From positions 186,001 through 250,000 of the forward strand of contig NZ_NEVS01000004.1 of the NCBI RefSeq assembly GCF_002261215.1: a DNA stretch of 64,000 nucleotides. Direction: 5' to 3'. The notes under the pieces are model-generated. The model was not told the DNA's origin, searched no databases, and worked only from the letters and a program-made list of their open reading frames with translations. Below, piece after piece: positions 1-9,426 of this stretch; position 1 is the stretch's first letter, and each line of letters starts with the position of its first letter. The translations under genes and the position numbers were made by a program. Origin of the DNA: Bordetella genomosp. 11. Its GTDB lineage: Bacteria > Pseudomonadota > Gammaproteobacteria > Burkholderiales > Burkholderiaceae_B.

Positions 1-472
1 CCGCGGACGCATGGGCGCCGACCTGCAGGCGTGTGGCGCCCTGGCGCAGCCACAAGGTGTCGTCGGCGTCCTTGATCACGCGCAGTCCCTGCGCCGGCAG
101 CAGATAGGTTTCATGCCGCAAACCCTGGTCTACCTCTACCCGGACCTCGCGCGCATCCGTCAACGTGACGGTTTCGCCGTCTATGGCGTGGCGGGCGTAC
201 GCCAACGCCGCGGTGCCGACGGCGGCGAGCTCCAGGCCGCAGAAAACCGGCACCAGCCAGATGCCGCGTATCCAGCAGGCCAGCGCCACCAGCGTCGACA
301 TCCCCATGAGCAGGCCGATGCCCGCCGCGTACTGCACCGGCCGCAACGCGCAGTTGCGCTTGAGGCGCCAGACCCGGGACCCGCGCGGCGGGCGCCATGG
401 AAACGCCCAGCCGCCGGCTGCCGGCGGGGCTGCCGACGCCAGGTCGTCGGTGTTCAGGCTAAGGCGTCTCAT
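1..472 (-). CDS. DUF2244 family membrane protein (C-terminus beyond window)
   Basis: Reading leftward from an ATG at 470-472 the frame stays open for 157 codons to the window edge, so the C-terminus is missing. The protein starts MRRLSLNTDD, has a basic stretch near residues 28-42, then two adjacent hydrophobic segments at about residues 47-90, then a soluble region with the beta-rich look of DUF2244 proteins. It follows ctaD by 49 bp on the same strand; DUF2244 proteins are known as small membrane proteins encoded near haem-copper oxidase genes, which supports a role linked to the oxidase, although no biochemical function is established. The ribosome-binding site is weak (GGAAA). Family assignment is from overall pattern and context. 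Confidence 0.68.
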   Translation of the reverse strand, partial: MRRLSLNTDDLASAAPPAAGGWAFPWRPPRGSRVWRLKRNCALRPVQYAAGIGLLMGMSTLVALACWIRGIWLVPVFCGLELAAVGTAALAYARHAIDGETVTLTDAREVRVEVDQGLRHETYLLPAQGLRVIKDADDTLWLRQGATRLQVGAHASA

Positions 473-521
473 GCGGGTTTCCGTCCAGGCGCGAAAGGCC
501 GTGGGCAAGCGGTATGCCCGT

Positions 522-2141
522 CTACTTTACTTCCGGCGGCGTTTCGAAGGTATGGAAGGGCGCCGGGGAGGGCACTGTCCACTCCAGTCCCGCCGCGCCT
601 TCCCAGGGGCTGGCCGGTGCCCTGGCCCCTTTCCCGGCGAAGCAGCGCAGCACCGCATACAGGAAGATCAGCTGCGACAGGCCGAACCAGTACGCGCCGA
701 TGGTGGCGATCTGGTGAAAGGTCGTGAACTGCGCGGCGTAGTCGACATAGCGGCGCGGCATGCCCGCCAGGCCCAGGAAATGCATGGGAAAGAAGGTCAG
801 GTTGAACGAGATCATCGAGGACCAGAAGTGCAGCTTGCCCAGCTTCTCGCTGTACATGTAGCCGGTCCACTTCGGAATCCAGTAATAGGTGCCGGCGAAC
901 AGCCCGAACAGCGAGCCGGCCACCAGGACGTAATGGAAGTGCGCCACCACGTAATAGGTGTCATGCACCTGGATGTCGATGGGCGCGATCGACAGGATCA
1001 GGCCGGTGAAGCCGCCTATCGTGAAGACGAAAATGAAGCCGATGGCGAACAGCATCGGGGTCTCGAAGCTGAGCTGTCCCCGCCACATCGTGGCCACCCA
1101 GTTGAACACCTTCACCCCGGTGGGGATGGAGATCAGCATGGTCGCGTACATGAAGTACAGCTGCCCGGTCACCGGCATGCCGGTGGCGAACATATGGTGC
1201 GCCCACACGATGAAGGACAGCACCGCGATCGCCGCCACGGCGTAGACCATGGATGCGTAGCCGAACAGCTGCTTGCGGGAGAACGTCGGGATGACGGCCG
1301 AGATGATCCCGAACGCCGGCAGGATCATGATGTAGACCTCCGGATGCCCGAAGAACCAGAACAGGTGCTGGTACAGGACCGGATCGCCGCCGGCGGCGGC
1401 GTTGAAGAAATCGGTGCCGAAGTGGCGGTCCGTCAGGACCATGGTGACGGTTGCCGCCAGCACCGGCATCACCCCCAGCAGCAGGAAGGCGGTGATCAGC
1501 CAGGTCCAGCAGAATAGCGGCATCTTCATCAGCGTCATGCCGGGCGCGCGCATGTTCAGGATGGTGACGATGATGTTGATCGCGCCCATAATGGACGAGG
1601 CGCCCATGATGTGCAGCGCGAAGATCGCCATATCCATGCCCGGGCCCATCTGGACCGACAGCGGGGCATACAGCGTCCACCCGGCTGCCGTCGCGCCGCC
1701 GGGCACGAAGAACGACGCGGTCAGCAGCACCGCGGCCATCGGCAGGATCCAGAAACTCAGGTTGTTCATCCGCGCGAACGCCATGTCGGCCGCGCCGATC
1801 TGCATCGGGATCATCCAGTTCGCGAAACCCACGAAGGCCGGCATGATCGCGCCGAACACCATCACCAGGCCGTGCATGGTGGTGAACTGGTTGAACAATT
1901 CGGGCTGGAAGAACTGGATGCCGGGCTCGAAGAGCTCGGTGCGCAGCAGCAGGGCGAGGACCCCGCCTTCCAGCAGCATGACGAACGAGAAAATCAGGTA
2001 CATCGTGCCGATGTCCTTGTGGTTCGTCGCCATCAGCCAGCGTCGCCAGCCGTGCGGCACGCCGTGCGCGTGTTCGTCGTGGCCATGCCCGGCATGCCCG
2101 GGGGCATGTACCACCCCTTGTCCGCCTGTATAGCTGCTCAT
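522..2141 (-). CDS. ctaD: Cytochrome c oxidase subunit I (aa3-type)
   Basis: Catalytic subunit of the terminal oxidase, 539 residues, reducing O2 at the haem a3-CuB centre in the inner membrane and pumping protons. Visible hallmarks are the haem-proximal HGLVM segment, the GHPEVY motif with the cross-linked CuB His-Tyr pair, WAHHMF with the other two CuB histidines, and [14 protein letters not shown] with the haem a and a3 ligands. About twelve hydrophobic spans are present. The N-terminus is histidine-rich ([13 protein letters not shown]). The ATG at 2139-2141 was preferred over upstream in-frame codons because AGGAGA lies about six bases before it and MSSYTGG is followed by the conserved [12 protein letters not shown]. 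Unusually, no subunit II gene lies upstream on this strand: the next gene is a small unknown. The gene downstream is the DUF2244 protein. Confidence 0.97.
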   Translation of the reverse strand: MSSYTGGQGVVHAPGHAGHGHDEHAHGVPHGWRRWLMATNHKDIGTMYLIFSFVMLLEGGVLALLLRTELFEPGIQFFQPELFNQFTTMHGLVMVFGAIMPAFVGFANWMIPMQIGAADMAFARMNNLSFWILPMAAVLLTASFFVPGGATAAGWTLYAPLSVQMGPGMDMAIFALHIMGASSIMGAINIIVTILNMRAPGMTLMKMPLFCWTWLITAFLLLGVMPVLAATVTMVLTDRHFGTDFFNAAAGGDPVLYQHLFWFFGHPEVYIMILPAFGIISAVIPTFSRKQLFGYASMVYAVAAIAVLSFIVWAHHMFATGMPVTGQLYFMYATMLISIPTGVKVFNWVATMWRGQLSFETPMLFAIGFIFVFTIGGFTGLILSIAPIDIQVHDTYYVVAHFHYVLVAGSLFGLFAGTYYWIPKWTGYMYSEKLGKLHFWSSMISFNLTFFPMHFLGLAGMPRRYVDYAAQFTTFHQIATIGAYWFGLSQLIFLYAVLRCFAGKGARAPASPWEGAAGLEWTVPSPAPFHTFETPPEVK

Positions 2142-2417
2142 TGCTGTCTCCTGCGAGAGACCCCCCACGACCGGCTTTGCCGCCGTGCCGCGCGCGGATC
2201 TTGTCGGTGTCCGCCATCGGATGCGCAGCCCGATCATGATGTGCGCTTTCCGCCGCCGTGCGAACCAAGAAATGCTTAGCTCCCGGTCATGTGCGCCGCG
2301 GGGGGGCGGCGCGGGAATGGCGCCGCCATGCGAAGCTGGCGCGCCGGCGGGCAAGCGGGGACAGCGCGGGTCGGCCGGATCGGTGGGGGGAGGACGCTGG
2401 CCTGCGTCAGGCGCGCG

Positions 2418-2675
2418 TCACGTCACGGACAGGACCGGATCGCCGTTCTGGCTGACGCTGCACACGCCCAGGAGCACGTACCTGGCATGGCGCTCCGCGT
2501 CTTCGCGGGTATCGAAGTTGCGCGTCGCGGCCGCGCGCCAGGACAGGGGCGGGGGCATGCCTTGCTCGTCTTCTCGTGTCGTGGCGATGACAACGCCATA
2601 GCCGCCTTCCCCTTGCCGGGTTATCTTGCAAATGACACGATGGCCGTCGATGACGATCTCGCTTGAGGCATCCAT
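2418..2675 (-). CDS. Small conserved-type hypothetical protein
   Basis: An 85-residue soluble protein starting MDASSEIVIDGHRVICK. No signal peptide, membrane span or known motif can be seen; the pattern of alternating hydrophobic residues followed by a charged helix (TREDAERHARYVLLG) suggests a small alpha/beta fold. The ATG at 2673-2675 is chosen because GGGAGA precedes it at good spacing; an in-frame ATG 32 codons upstream exists but has a poorer site and a low-complexity extension. The gene stands alone between ctaD (276 bp non-coding between them) and the divergent hybrid kinase. Function unknown. Confidence 0.6.
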   Translation of the reverse strand: MDASSEIVIDGHRVICKITRQGEGGYGVVIATTREDEQGMPPPLSWRAAATRNFDTREDAERHARYVLLGVCSVSQNGDPVLSVT

Positions 2676-2864
2676 GTCGTCTCCCTTGTCGATCCATGGC
2701 GGGCATTCGAAGTTACCCTCTTTCACGGCGAACGTTGCAACCAACGGTGAGCGCGCGGTGCTAGGCTTCATTCATACGGACCCATCCGCCTCCCCTGCCG
2801 TGCCCGCCAGGGCAAGGAACGGCAGGGAATTTGCCGGTATCCATCCACGTAAACGGAGAGGCCC

Positions 2865-5222
2865 ATGAGCGAAGCCGGCGGGAAGGGACGCGTTTCAACG
2901 GATCGCGTTGCCCGTGCATTGCTGGAAAGCGCTACCGACTTCGCGATCTTCACGGTGGATCTATCCTTGCGCATTACCAGCTGGAATAGCGGCGCATGCA
3001 AAGTGTTCGGTTGGGCAGAGGACGAGGCGCTGGGAGCGGACTCCGCGATGATCTTCACGCCGGAGTCGCGTCGGCGCGGCGACCACCGCCTGGAAGCGGA
3101 GACCGCGCGCACGCAGGGCCGAGCCGAGGACGAGCGCTGGCACATGCGCAAGGACGGCTCGCGGCTCTGGGCATCCGGGCTGATGCAGCCCTTCCTGGAC
3201 GATCTCACGGGCGAGCACATCGGCTACCTGAAGATCGTCCGGGACCGGACGGAAGTGCATCTGGCAGAGAGCAGGGCGAAGGCGGTCGACGCCCGGTTCC
3301 GCGCCCTGGTCGAAAGCTCGCCGCAGATGACGTTCTTCACCGACGTTCGTGGGCGCGTCATCTATACCAGTCCCTACTGGTCCCGCTATACGGGCCGCGA
3401 GCAGGGCGGCGAGCTGCGCGGGCACTGGACGGAATCCATCCACCCGGACGACCGCAAGCCGGTGCAGCGGGCCTGGCACGATGCCATGATGAGGGGCGTG
3501 GGTTGCGAGATGGAAATTCGCTTCCTGCGCGCCGCCGACAACACGTGGCGCTGGTTCATGGCCCGTGCCGCGCCTATCGATGAGGACGGCCGCGTGGGCG
3601 GCTGGCTTATCATTGCTTTCGACATCGATATGGTCGTCGCCGCCCGCAACGACCTGCGCCGCAGCCAAAGGCTGCTGCTGAACGAAGTGGCGCGGGGCAA
3701 GGCGGAACGCGACCGCACCTGGCAGTTGGCCAACGACCTGATGGTGGTGACGGACTTCGATGGCTACGTGCTGGATGCCAATCCGGCGTGGACGGTGCAG
3801 CTGGGCTGGAAGCACGAGGAACTGCTGGGCAACAATATCCTGGCGCTGGTGCGTTCCGATTACGCCTTGCTGGCGCAGAGCCAGCTCAAGCGGCTTCAGC
3901 GCGGGCATGCGACATCGCGCTTCGTGTGCGAGTGCCGGCATCGGGACGGCAGCTTCCGTACCCTGTCGTGGACGGCCGTGCCCGGCGATGGCCTGGTCCA
4001 CGCGGTGGCCCAGGACGTGACCGCCGAGAACGAGGCCATGGCAGAGCTGGAACTGGCGCATGAAGCGCTGCGGCAGTCGCAGAAGATGGAAGCGGTCGGC
4101 CAACTGACCGGCGGCATCGCGCACGACTTCAATAACCTGTTGACCGGCATCATCGGCGCATTGCAGCTCATGCAGAAGCGGGCCGATCGCGGCATGGTGG
4201 TGGATATCACGCGCTACGCCGACATGGCAATGGAATCGGCCAAGCGCGCCGCGGCGCTGACGCACCGCCTCCTGGCGTTTTCGCGCCGCCAGCCCCTGGC
4301 GCCCAAGCCCACGCCGCCCAATGCGCTGATCCGGGCGCTGACCGAGCTCTTCGAGCGTACGCTGGGCGAAAGGATCGCCCTGGAAGTCGACCTGCAGGAT
4401 GATCTGTGGGACGTCCTGTGCGACCCCCATCAGCTCGAAAACGCCATACTGAACCTGGTGATCAATGCACGCGACGCCATGCCCGACGGCGGCACACTGA
4501 CCATCACCGCGCGCAATGTGGATCTCGACAATGTCGCCGTGGACAGCGCGGTTATCCTGACCGCGGGCGAGTACGTCTGCATCTGCGTCACCGATACCGG
4601 CGTCGGCATGCCCGCCGACGTGGCCGCCAAGGCGTTCGAACCCTTTTTCAGTACCAAGCCGCAGGGCGAAGGCACGGGCCTGGGCTTGTCCATGGTGTAC
4701 GGTTTCGTCCGCCAGTCGGGCGGCTACACGGACCTGGACAGCCGGCCGGGCGAGGGCACATCCATCCGCCTGTACCTGCCGCGGTACACGGGCCGTCCGG
4801 CGCCGGAGCAGGATGCGCCCGCCGGGCCGGAGCCGGCGGCCGCCCTGCGGGCGACGCAACAACCGCTGGTGCTGGTCGTGGAAGACGATCCCCGGGTGCG
4901 CGACCTGTTGGTGGAAGTGCTGCTGGACCTGCAATGCCGGGTGGTGGAGGCGGCCGACGGCCTGTCGGGACTGCGCATCCTGAACGACACGCCCAGTATC
5001 CAGCTGGTGATCAGCGACATCGGGCTGCCCGGCATGGACGGGCGCCGCATGGTCGAGCAGGCGCGCGCTGTCCATCCCGGCCTCAAAGTCATCCTGGTCA
5101 CGGGCTATGCGCAGAGCCTGGCGCTGACCGAGGGCCTGCGCGATCCTGGCGTGGAGCTGGTCACCAAGCCATTCGGCATCGACGAGATCACCCGGCGCAT
5201 CACCGCCATCCTGGCTTCCTGA
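2865..5222 (+). CDS. Hybrid sensor histidine kinase with three PAS domains and a receiver
   Basis: A 785-residue cytoplasmic signalling protein. Three PAS domains occupy roughly residues 15-130, 140-265 and 280-395 (for example TSWNSGACKVFGW, YTSPYWSRYTG, LDANPAWTVQLGW). They are followed by a dimerisation/phosphoacceptor helix with GGIAHDFNNLL (His420), an ATPase domain with N-, G1- (DTGVGMP) and G2-box (GEGTGLGLSMVYG) motifs, and a C-terminal receiver with the VEDD acidic cluster and phosphoacceptor Asp718 in ISDIGLPGMDG. No membrane span is seen, so the input is probably a cytosolic ligand, redox state or light. The HDFNN H-box is the subtype common in PAS hybrid kinases. The ATG at 2865 has GGAGAG upstream. 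No partner response regulator lies nearby. The divergent neighbour is the small unknown gene. Confidence 0.93.
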   Translation: MSEAGGKGRVSTDRVARALLESATDFAIFTVDLSLRITSWNSGACKVFGWAEDEALGADSAMIFTPESRRRGDHRLEAETARTQGRAEDERWHMRKDGSRLWASGLMQPFLDDLTGEHIGYLKIVRDRTEVHLAESRAKAVDARFRALVESSPQMTFFTDVRGRVIYTSPYWSRYTGREQGGELRGHWTESIHPDDRKPVQRAWHDAMMRGVGCEMEIRFLRAADNTWRWFMARAAPIDEDGRVGGWLIIAFDIDMVVAARNDLRRSQRLLLNEVARGKAERDRTWQLANDLMVVTDFDGYVLDANPAWTVQLGWKHEELLGNNILALVRSDYALLAQSQLKRLQRGHATSRFVCECRHRDGSFRTLSWTAVPGDGLVHAVAQDVTAENEAMAELELAHEALRQSQKMEAVGQLTGGIAHDFNNLLTGIIGALQLMQKRADRGMVVDITRYADMAMESAKRAAALTHRLLAFSRRQPLAPKPTPPNALIRALTELFERTLGERIALEVDLQDDLWDVLCDPHQLENAILNLVINARDAMPDGGTLTITARNVDLDNVAVDSAVILTAGEYVCICVTDTGVGMPADVAAKAFEPFFSTKPQGEGTGLGLSMVYGFVRQSGGYTDLDSRPGEGTSIRLYLPRYTGRPAPEQDAPAGPEPAAALRATQQPLVLVVEDDPRVRDLLVEVLLDLQCRVVEAADGLSGLRILNDTPSIQLVISDIGLPGMDGRRMVEQARAVHPGLKVILVTGYAQSLALTEGLRDPGVELVTKPFGIDEITRRITAILAS

Positions 5223-5335
5223 TAAAGATTTTCTTTACTCGAATCGCATAAATATTCGCTTTTGCTTTTTATAGGCGCCATTCGACAATACGGCCACCAC
5301 GAGAGGCATGCCTCTCCATCGCGAATGGATACGCC
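5223..5335 (+). promoter_or_regulatory. AT-rich promoter region of the sdh/frd-like operon
   Basis: The 113 bases after the hybrid kinase are strikingly AT-rich for this genome and precede a run of seven closely spaced plus-strand genes. TTGCTT near 5268 with ACAATA about 17 bases later is a possible sigma70 promoter, and an imperfect inverted repeat (CGAAT ... ATTCG) lies at about 5240-5258. No transcription start can be fixed from sequence alone. Confidence 0.4.
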
Positions 5336-6049
5336 ATGGATATGTTGGAAGTCAGGGTATGGCGCAGTGCCGGCGCGGGCGAGTTCGTTACCTACCGCGT
5401 GCCGCGCCACACCAGTCAAACCGTGCTGGATGTCGTCACCTACATCCAGCGCGAGCTGCAGCCCGACCTGGGATACCGCTATGCCTGCCGCGTGGGCATG
5501 TGCGGTTCCTGTGCGATGACGGTCAATGGCAAGGCCCGCTGGACCTGTCGCACCCATGTCTCCAAGGTGGCCACGGATGGCCGGCTGGAAGTCGCGCCGC
5601 TGTCCAATCTGCCGGTCATCAAGGACCTGGTCACCGACATGAGCAGCTTCTTCGATAAATGGGCCCAGGCCAAGGGCAGTTTTACCGGCACGCTGTCGCG
5701 GCATGACGATTTCGCGCGCGTGCCGCCGGCCTCGCCACGCCGGCAGGCGGTGGACGCCGGCATCGAATGCATAGGCTGCGGTGTCTGCTACGCGTCCTGC
5801 GACGTGGTGACCTGGCGCCCCGATTACCTGGGTCCCGCGGCATTGAACCGCGCCTGGACGTTGATGAACGACGAGCGCGATACGCAGGGCGCGGAGCGCC
5901 TGCGAGCCGTGGCGGGCGACGCCGGCTGCCATTCGTGCCATACGCAAGGCAGCTGTACGGAGCGCTGTCCCAAGGCCATCTCGCCCACGGCCGGCATCGC
6001 CGGCCTGAAGCGGATGGCGGCCAAGGCCGCCGTAAAAGGGGAGCTGTGA
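5336..6049 (+). CDS. Succinate dehydrogenase/fumarate reductase iron-sulfur subunit
   Basis: A 237-residue electron-transfer subunit that passes electrons between the flavoprotein and the membrane quinone site. The [2Fe-2S] ligands are Cys51, Cys56, Cys59 and Cys71 (CRVGMCGSC...C). The ferredoxin-like half carries CIGCGVCYASC (Cys145, 148, 151, 155) and CHSCHTQGSCTERCPK (Cys198, 201, 207, 211), matching the [4Fe-4S] and [3Fe-4S] sets of the SdhB/FrdB family. The cysteine before DVV is followed by Asp rather than the usual Pro. It heads an operon and its TGA overlaps the next ATG. Whether the complex runs as a succinate dehydrogenase or a fumarate reductase cannot be told from this subunit. 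Confidence 0.93.
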   Translation: MDMLEVRVWRSAGAGEFVTYRVPRHTSQTVLDVVTYIQRELQPDLGYRYACRVGMCGSCAMTVNGKARWTCRTHVSKVATDGRLEVAPLSNLPVIKDLVTDMSSFFDKWAQAKGSFTGTLSRHDDFARVPPASPRRQAVDAGIECIGCGVCYASCDVVTWRPDYLGPAALNRAWTLMNDERDTQGAERLRAVAGDAGCHSCHTQGSCTERCPKAISPTAGIAGLKRMAAKAAVKGEL

Positions 6050-6396
6050 TGGCCGCGATGGGTGTACGCACGCAGGCGCGGCTTTGGTACTACCAGCGCG
6101 TCAGCGCAATGGTGCTGGCGCTATTCGTCGCCGTCCATATCGGCATCATCGTCTATGCCGTGCGCGGCGGCCTGACGGGCGCCGAGATACTGGCGCGCAC
6201 GCAGGGCAGCATCGGCTTCGCCATCTTCTACGGCGTCTTCGTACTGGCCTGCGCGGTGCATGTGCCCATCGGCCTGCTGCGCATCGCGGAGGAATGGCTG
6301 CGCTGGCGCGGACCTCCGGCGGTGGCGGCCGCGCTGGCCTTCGCGCTCGTGCTTGCCGTCATGGGATTGCGCGCGGTGTACGGGGTGGTCGCATGA
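6049..6396 (+). CDS. Succinate dehydrogenase/fumarate reductase membrane subunit (first)
   Basis: A 115-residue protein with three predicted membrane helices (about residues 17-36, 54-76 and 90-113). Histidines inside the helices (VAVHIGIIVY and CAVHVPIGLL) are in positions suited to haem b ligation, as in SdhC/SdhD cytochrome b subunits. The ATG overlaps the stop of the iron-sulfur subunit (TGATG), and its own stop overlaps the next start (ATGA), so translation is probably coupled. It would anchor the complex and form half of the quinone site. It is too divergent to label as SdhC or SdhD. Confidence 0.85.
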   Translation: MAAMGVRTQARLWYYQRVSAMVLALFVAVHIGIIVYAVRGGLTGAEILARTQGSIGFAIFYGVFVLACAVHVPIGLLRIAEEWLRWRGPPAVAAALAFALVLAVMGLRAVYGVVA

Positions 6397-6749
6397 TGCG
6401 TCGCAACGATGCGCGCGCCCGCAATCACCCGGCGTATTGGGCATTCCTGGTGCACCGGTTGTCGGGCCTGGCGCTGGCGCTCTTCCTGCCCGTGCATTTC
6501 TGGGCCCTGGGGCAGGCGATCAAGGGGGAGCAGGCGCTGGATGGCTTCCTGCGCTTCGCGGACCGGCCGCTGTTCAAGTTCGCGGAGTGGGGCCTGGTGG
6601 TACTGCTTTCGCTGCATCTGATGGGCGGCTTGCGGCTGCTCGTCATCGAATTCGCGCCCTGGACCCATTTGCGCAAGGATTGGCTGGCTGTGGGACTGGG
6701 TGTCGGCGCCTGTACGGGCCTGGCGTTTCTGCTGGCGTTGCTGCGGTAA
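6393..6749 (+). CDS. Succinate dehydrogenase/fumarate reductase membrane subunit (second, cytochrome b-like)
   Basis: A 118-residue protein with three membrane helices. FLVHRLSGLALALFLPVHFW resembles the SdhC signature (HR-SG-.-L..H), and LSLHLMGGLRLL supplies a further conserved His in the second helix. It overlaps the preceding gene by four bases. Together the two small subunits give the six helices expected for a haem b-containing anchor. An alternative start one codon later (ATGATG) is possible. Confidence 0.87.
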   Translation: MMRRNDARARNHPAYWAFLVHRLSGLALALFLPVHFWALGQAIKGEQALDGFLRFADRPLFKFAEWGLVVLLSLHLMGGLRLLVIEFAPWTHLRKDWLAVGLGVGACTGLAFLLALLR

Positions 6750-6857
6750 TCGCGCATTGACGCAACGGGGGCAAGGTGCGACGCTGACGCGCCGCCCCTT
6801 TCGCGGTACGAGCTTCGCCGCAGATGCGAAGCCGGAAATTCAACGGAGACAACCATC

Positions 6858-7868
6858 ATGCACGAGTATCTGTACGAGCTGTCCAGGCGCCCCAGGAATT
6901 GGCTGCACACCTGTATCCTGGCCTTCGCGACGACCGCCATGGCGATGTCCGGCATCGTACATGCCGATTCCGCCTGGCCCGACAAGCCCGTCCGCATCAT
7001 CGTTCCGTTTACCGCCGGCGGCACGACGGACGTGGTGGCGCGGGTGGTCGGGGCCGAGCTGGGCCAGATGTGGCACCAATCGGTCGTCATCGATAATCGC
7101 CCCGGCGCGGGCGGCGCGATCGGCGCGACGCTGACGGCCAAGTCGCCGCCCGACGGCTATACCTTGCTGATGGCCTCGGGCAGCATGTTCACGGTGAATC
7201 CTTACCTGTACCGCAATCTGCCCTATACGCTGAAGGACTTCGACTACATCACCAACGTGGCCAGCGGCCCGATGCTGGTGCTGGTGAACAACTCGGTGCC
7301 GGCCCACAACCTGAAGGAGTTGATCGCGCTGGCCAAGTCCCAGCCGAAGAAACTGAACTTCGGTTCGGCCGGCAATGGCAGCCAGGTCCACATGGCCGGC
7401 GAATACCTGGCCGACGCCGCCGGCATCCAGATCACCCATGTCCCCTATAAGGGCGAAGCGCTGGCCTATAACGATCTGATGGCCGGACAGGTGCAACTGG
7501 TGGTCGGCAACATTGCCGCGGCCTCGGTGTTCGCCAAGAGCGGCAAGGCGCGCGCGCTGGCCGTCACTGGGCCGGCGCGCTCGCCCATGATGCCCGACGT
7601 GCCCACCGCCAAGGAAGCCGGCCTGCCGAACTACGAAACGACGGGATGGTTTGCCCTGGTGACCGCCGCCGGCACGCCCAAGGCCGTCATCGACAAGATC
7701 CAGCGCGACACCGCCAAGGTATTGCAGATGCCCGCCGTGCGCGAAAAGCTGGCCGGCCAGGGCATGACGCCGGTGGGCAATACGCCGGATCAACTGTTCA
7801 AAAGTATCCAGGACGAATCCGGGAAGTGGAAGGCGATCGTCGAACGCCGGAATCTTTCCATCGATTGA
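6858..7868 (+). CDS. Bug/TctC-family tripartite tricarboxylate receptor
   Basis: A 336-residue periplasmic substrate-binding protein. An N-terminal signal segment (LHTCILAFATTAMAMSGIVHA) ends near residue 36, followed by the family signature WPDKPVRIIVPFTAGGTTDVVAR, then GAGGAIGA and ADAAGIQITHVPYKG. Bug proteins bind small carboxylates or related metabolites; the pocket typically contacts a carboxylate through backbone and water. No TctA or TctB permease gene is present, which is common for the large orphan Bug families of Bordetella-like genomes. It lies inside the sdh/frd-type operon, between the membrane subunits and the hydro-lyase, so a C4-dicarboxylate or a precursor of one is the likely ligand (inference). 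Confidence 0.93.
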   Translation: MHEYLYELSRRPRNWLHTCILAFATTAMAMSGIVHADSAWPDKPVRIIVPFTAGGTTDVVARVVGAELGQMWHQSVVIDNRPGAGGAIGATLTAKSPPDGYTLLMASGSMFTVNPYLYRNLPYTLKDFDYITNVASGPMLVLVNNSVPAHNLKELIALAKSQPKKLNFGSAGNGSQVHMAGEYLADAAGIQITHVPYKGEALAYNDLMAGQVQLVVGNIAAASVFAKSGKARALAVTGPARSPMMPDVPTAKEAGLPNYETTGWFALVTAAGTPKAVIDKIQRDTAKVLQMPAVREKLAGQGMTPVGNTPDQLFKSIQDESGKWKAIVERRNLSID

Positions 7869-7933
7869 ACGCTGCGATCGCGCGCCGCGACGGCCCTTGC
7901 CGGCGCGGCGGCGCGTCGCGATGGAGACGTTGC

Positions 7934-8809
7934 ATGAAGCCAGACCTCGCGGCGGTGGAAGAGGCCGCCAAAGATCTTTACGTCCGCGCGCTGAAGATCC
8001 TGCCGCCCGATATCAAGGCGGGGATAGACAGCCTGGCGGAAATGGAAAGCTCGCCGGTCGCGCGCGGGGTGCTGCAAACCATGCGCACCAACATCCGCGT
8101 GGCCGAGGATCAGGAAAACCTGCTTTGCCAGGACACCGGCATCCCCATCTATAACGTGGCGATCGGCCGCAACGTGCAGGTGGACGGACATGCGCTGAAG
8201 CAGGCCATCCGCAAGGGCTGCGAGCGCGCGACGCGCGAACATCCCCTGCGTTCGTCCGTCGTCCACCCGTTGACGCGGAAGAACAACCATACATCCTGCG
8301 GTTTCGATGTCCCGGTCATCCACATCGACTTCGACGACACGCCGGACCGCCTTTCCATCGAGATGATTCCCAAGGGCAGCGGGTCGGAGAACAATTCCTT
8401 CCTGAAGATGGCCGTGCCGGCCGAAGGCGTGGACGCGATCAAGGCCTTCGTCGTGGATTGCGTCATCGCCGCGGGCGGCAAGACCTGTCCCCCCACCATC
8501 GTCGGCGTCGGCGTGGGCGGAACCTCCGACCTGTGCGTGGCGCTTGCCAAGCGCGCCGCCACCCGGCCGCTGGGCACGCAGTGCCAGGATCCCGGCGGCG
8601 CCGAACTGGAGCGCGCGCTGTCGGCCGCCGTCAACCAGCTGGGCGTGGGGCCGCAGGGGCTGGGCGGCGACGGCACGGCCTTCGCCGTGCACATCGAGCT
8701 CGCGCACACCCACATCACGATGAACCCGGTCGCGGTGAACATGCAATGCCATTCGGCGCGGCGCGCCCGCGCGGTCTTCACGCCGCAAGGCATCGATTAC
8801 GGATTCTGA
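7934..8809 (+). CDS. Class I fumarase / L-tartrate dehydratase alpha subunit
   Basis: A 291-residue protein matching the N-terminal half of class I [4Fe-4S] hydro-lyases, which hydrate fumarate or dehydrate tartrate. Cluster ligands are probably Cys65 (LLCQDTG), Cys122 (NNHTSCGFD) and Cys185 (GGKTCPPTIVGVGVGG). Other family motifs are SENNSFLKM and HTHITMNPVAVNMQCHSARRA. Length is close to E. coli TtdA (about 300). The start has GGAGA ten bases upstream. The beta subunit follows after two bases. Fumarase and tartrate dehydratase share this architecture, so the substrate is not settled; the neighbouring succinate/fumarate oxidoreductase favours fumarate. Confidence 0.88.
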   Translation: MKPDLAAVEEAAKDLYVRALKILPPDIKAGIDSLAEMESSPVARGVLQTMRTNIRVAEDQENLLCQDTGIPIYNVAIGRNVQVDGHALKQAIRKGCERATREHPLRSSVVHPLTRKNNHTSCGFDVPVIHIDFDDTPDRLSIEMIPKGSGSENNSFLKMAVPAEGVDAIKAFVVDCVIAAGGKTCPPTIVGVGVGGTSDLCVALAKRAATRPLGTQCQDPGGAELERALSAAVNQLGVGPQGLGGDGTAFAVHIELAHTHITMNPVAVNMQCHSARRARAVFTPQGIDYGF

Positions 8810-8811
8810 TC

Positions 8812-9426
8812 ATGGCGCATCACGAACTCACCATGCCGGTCACCGAGGCGCAGGTCCGGCAGCTGCGCGTGAACGATACGGTCACGCTGCAACGGACGCT
8901 CTACGGCATCCGCGATGCCACGCAGATCCATATGTTCGACAAGGGACGCAAGACCCGGATGGACCTGAACGGCCACGCGGTCATCCACACCGCGCCCAAT
9001 GTCCGCAAGGTGCCGGTCAGCGAGGCAAACCCCGCGGGCTACGAATCCGTCTGCATCGGGACCACGACATCGGACCGCATGGAGCGCTTCACGCGGCCGC
9101 TGATGGCCGAATACGGCGTGCGCCTGGTCATCGGCAAGGGCGGGCTGCGCCAGGGCTCGCAGGATGCCTTCCGCGAGCTGGGCGGCGCCTATCTGGCCAT
9201 CATCGGCGGCACCGCCGCGCTGGAAACCACCTGGATCGAACAGATCGAGGACGTGGACCTGGACGACCTGAATCCCGAATCGCTGTGGCGGTTCCGGATC
9301 CGCGATTTCGGTCCGCTGCTGGTCGCCATGGATAGCCATGGCGGCAGCCTGTACGACGCCGTCCGGCATGACACCGAAGCCCGCCGCGCGGCGGTCCTGG
9401 CCAGCCTGGGGGTGGCCGCGTCATGA
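8812..9426 (+). CDS. Class I fumarase / L-tartrate dehydratase beta subunit
   Basis: A 204-residue protein equivalent to the C-terminal half of class I fumarases and to TtdB (about 200 residues). Recognisable elements are the DLNGHAVIHTAPNV substrate loop, GTTTSDRMERFTRPLMAEYGVRLVIGKGG, the TAALETTWIEQIEDV stretch, and ESLWRFRIRDFGPLLVAMDSHGGSLY. It pairs with the alpha subunit just upstream, and its stop overlaps the flavoprotein start (ATGA). Translational coupling across hydro-lyase and flavoprotein suggests consecutive steps. Confidence 0.88.
   Translation: MAHHELTMPVTEAQVRQLRVNDTVTLQRTLYGIRDATQIHMFDKGRKTRMDLNGHAVIHTAPNVRKVPVSEANPAGYESVCIGTTTSDRMERFTRPLMAEYGVRLVIGKGGLRQGSQDAFRELGGAYLAIIGGTAALETTWIEQIEDVDLDDLNPESLWRFRIRDFGPLLVAMDSHGGSLYDAVRHDTEARRAAVLASLGVAAS

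Noticed and set aside
2961..5075. Minus-strand 700-codon frame opposite the hybrid kinase
   Set aside because: The plus strand encodes unambiguous PAS, kinase and receiver domains; the antisense has none.
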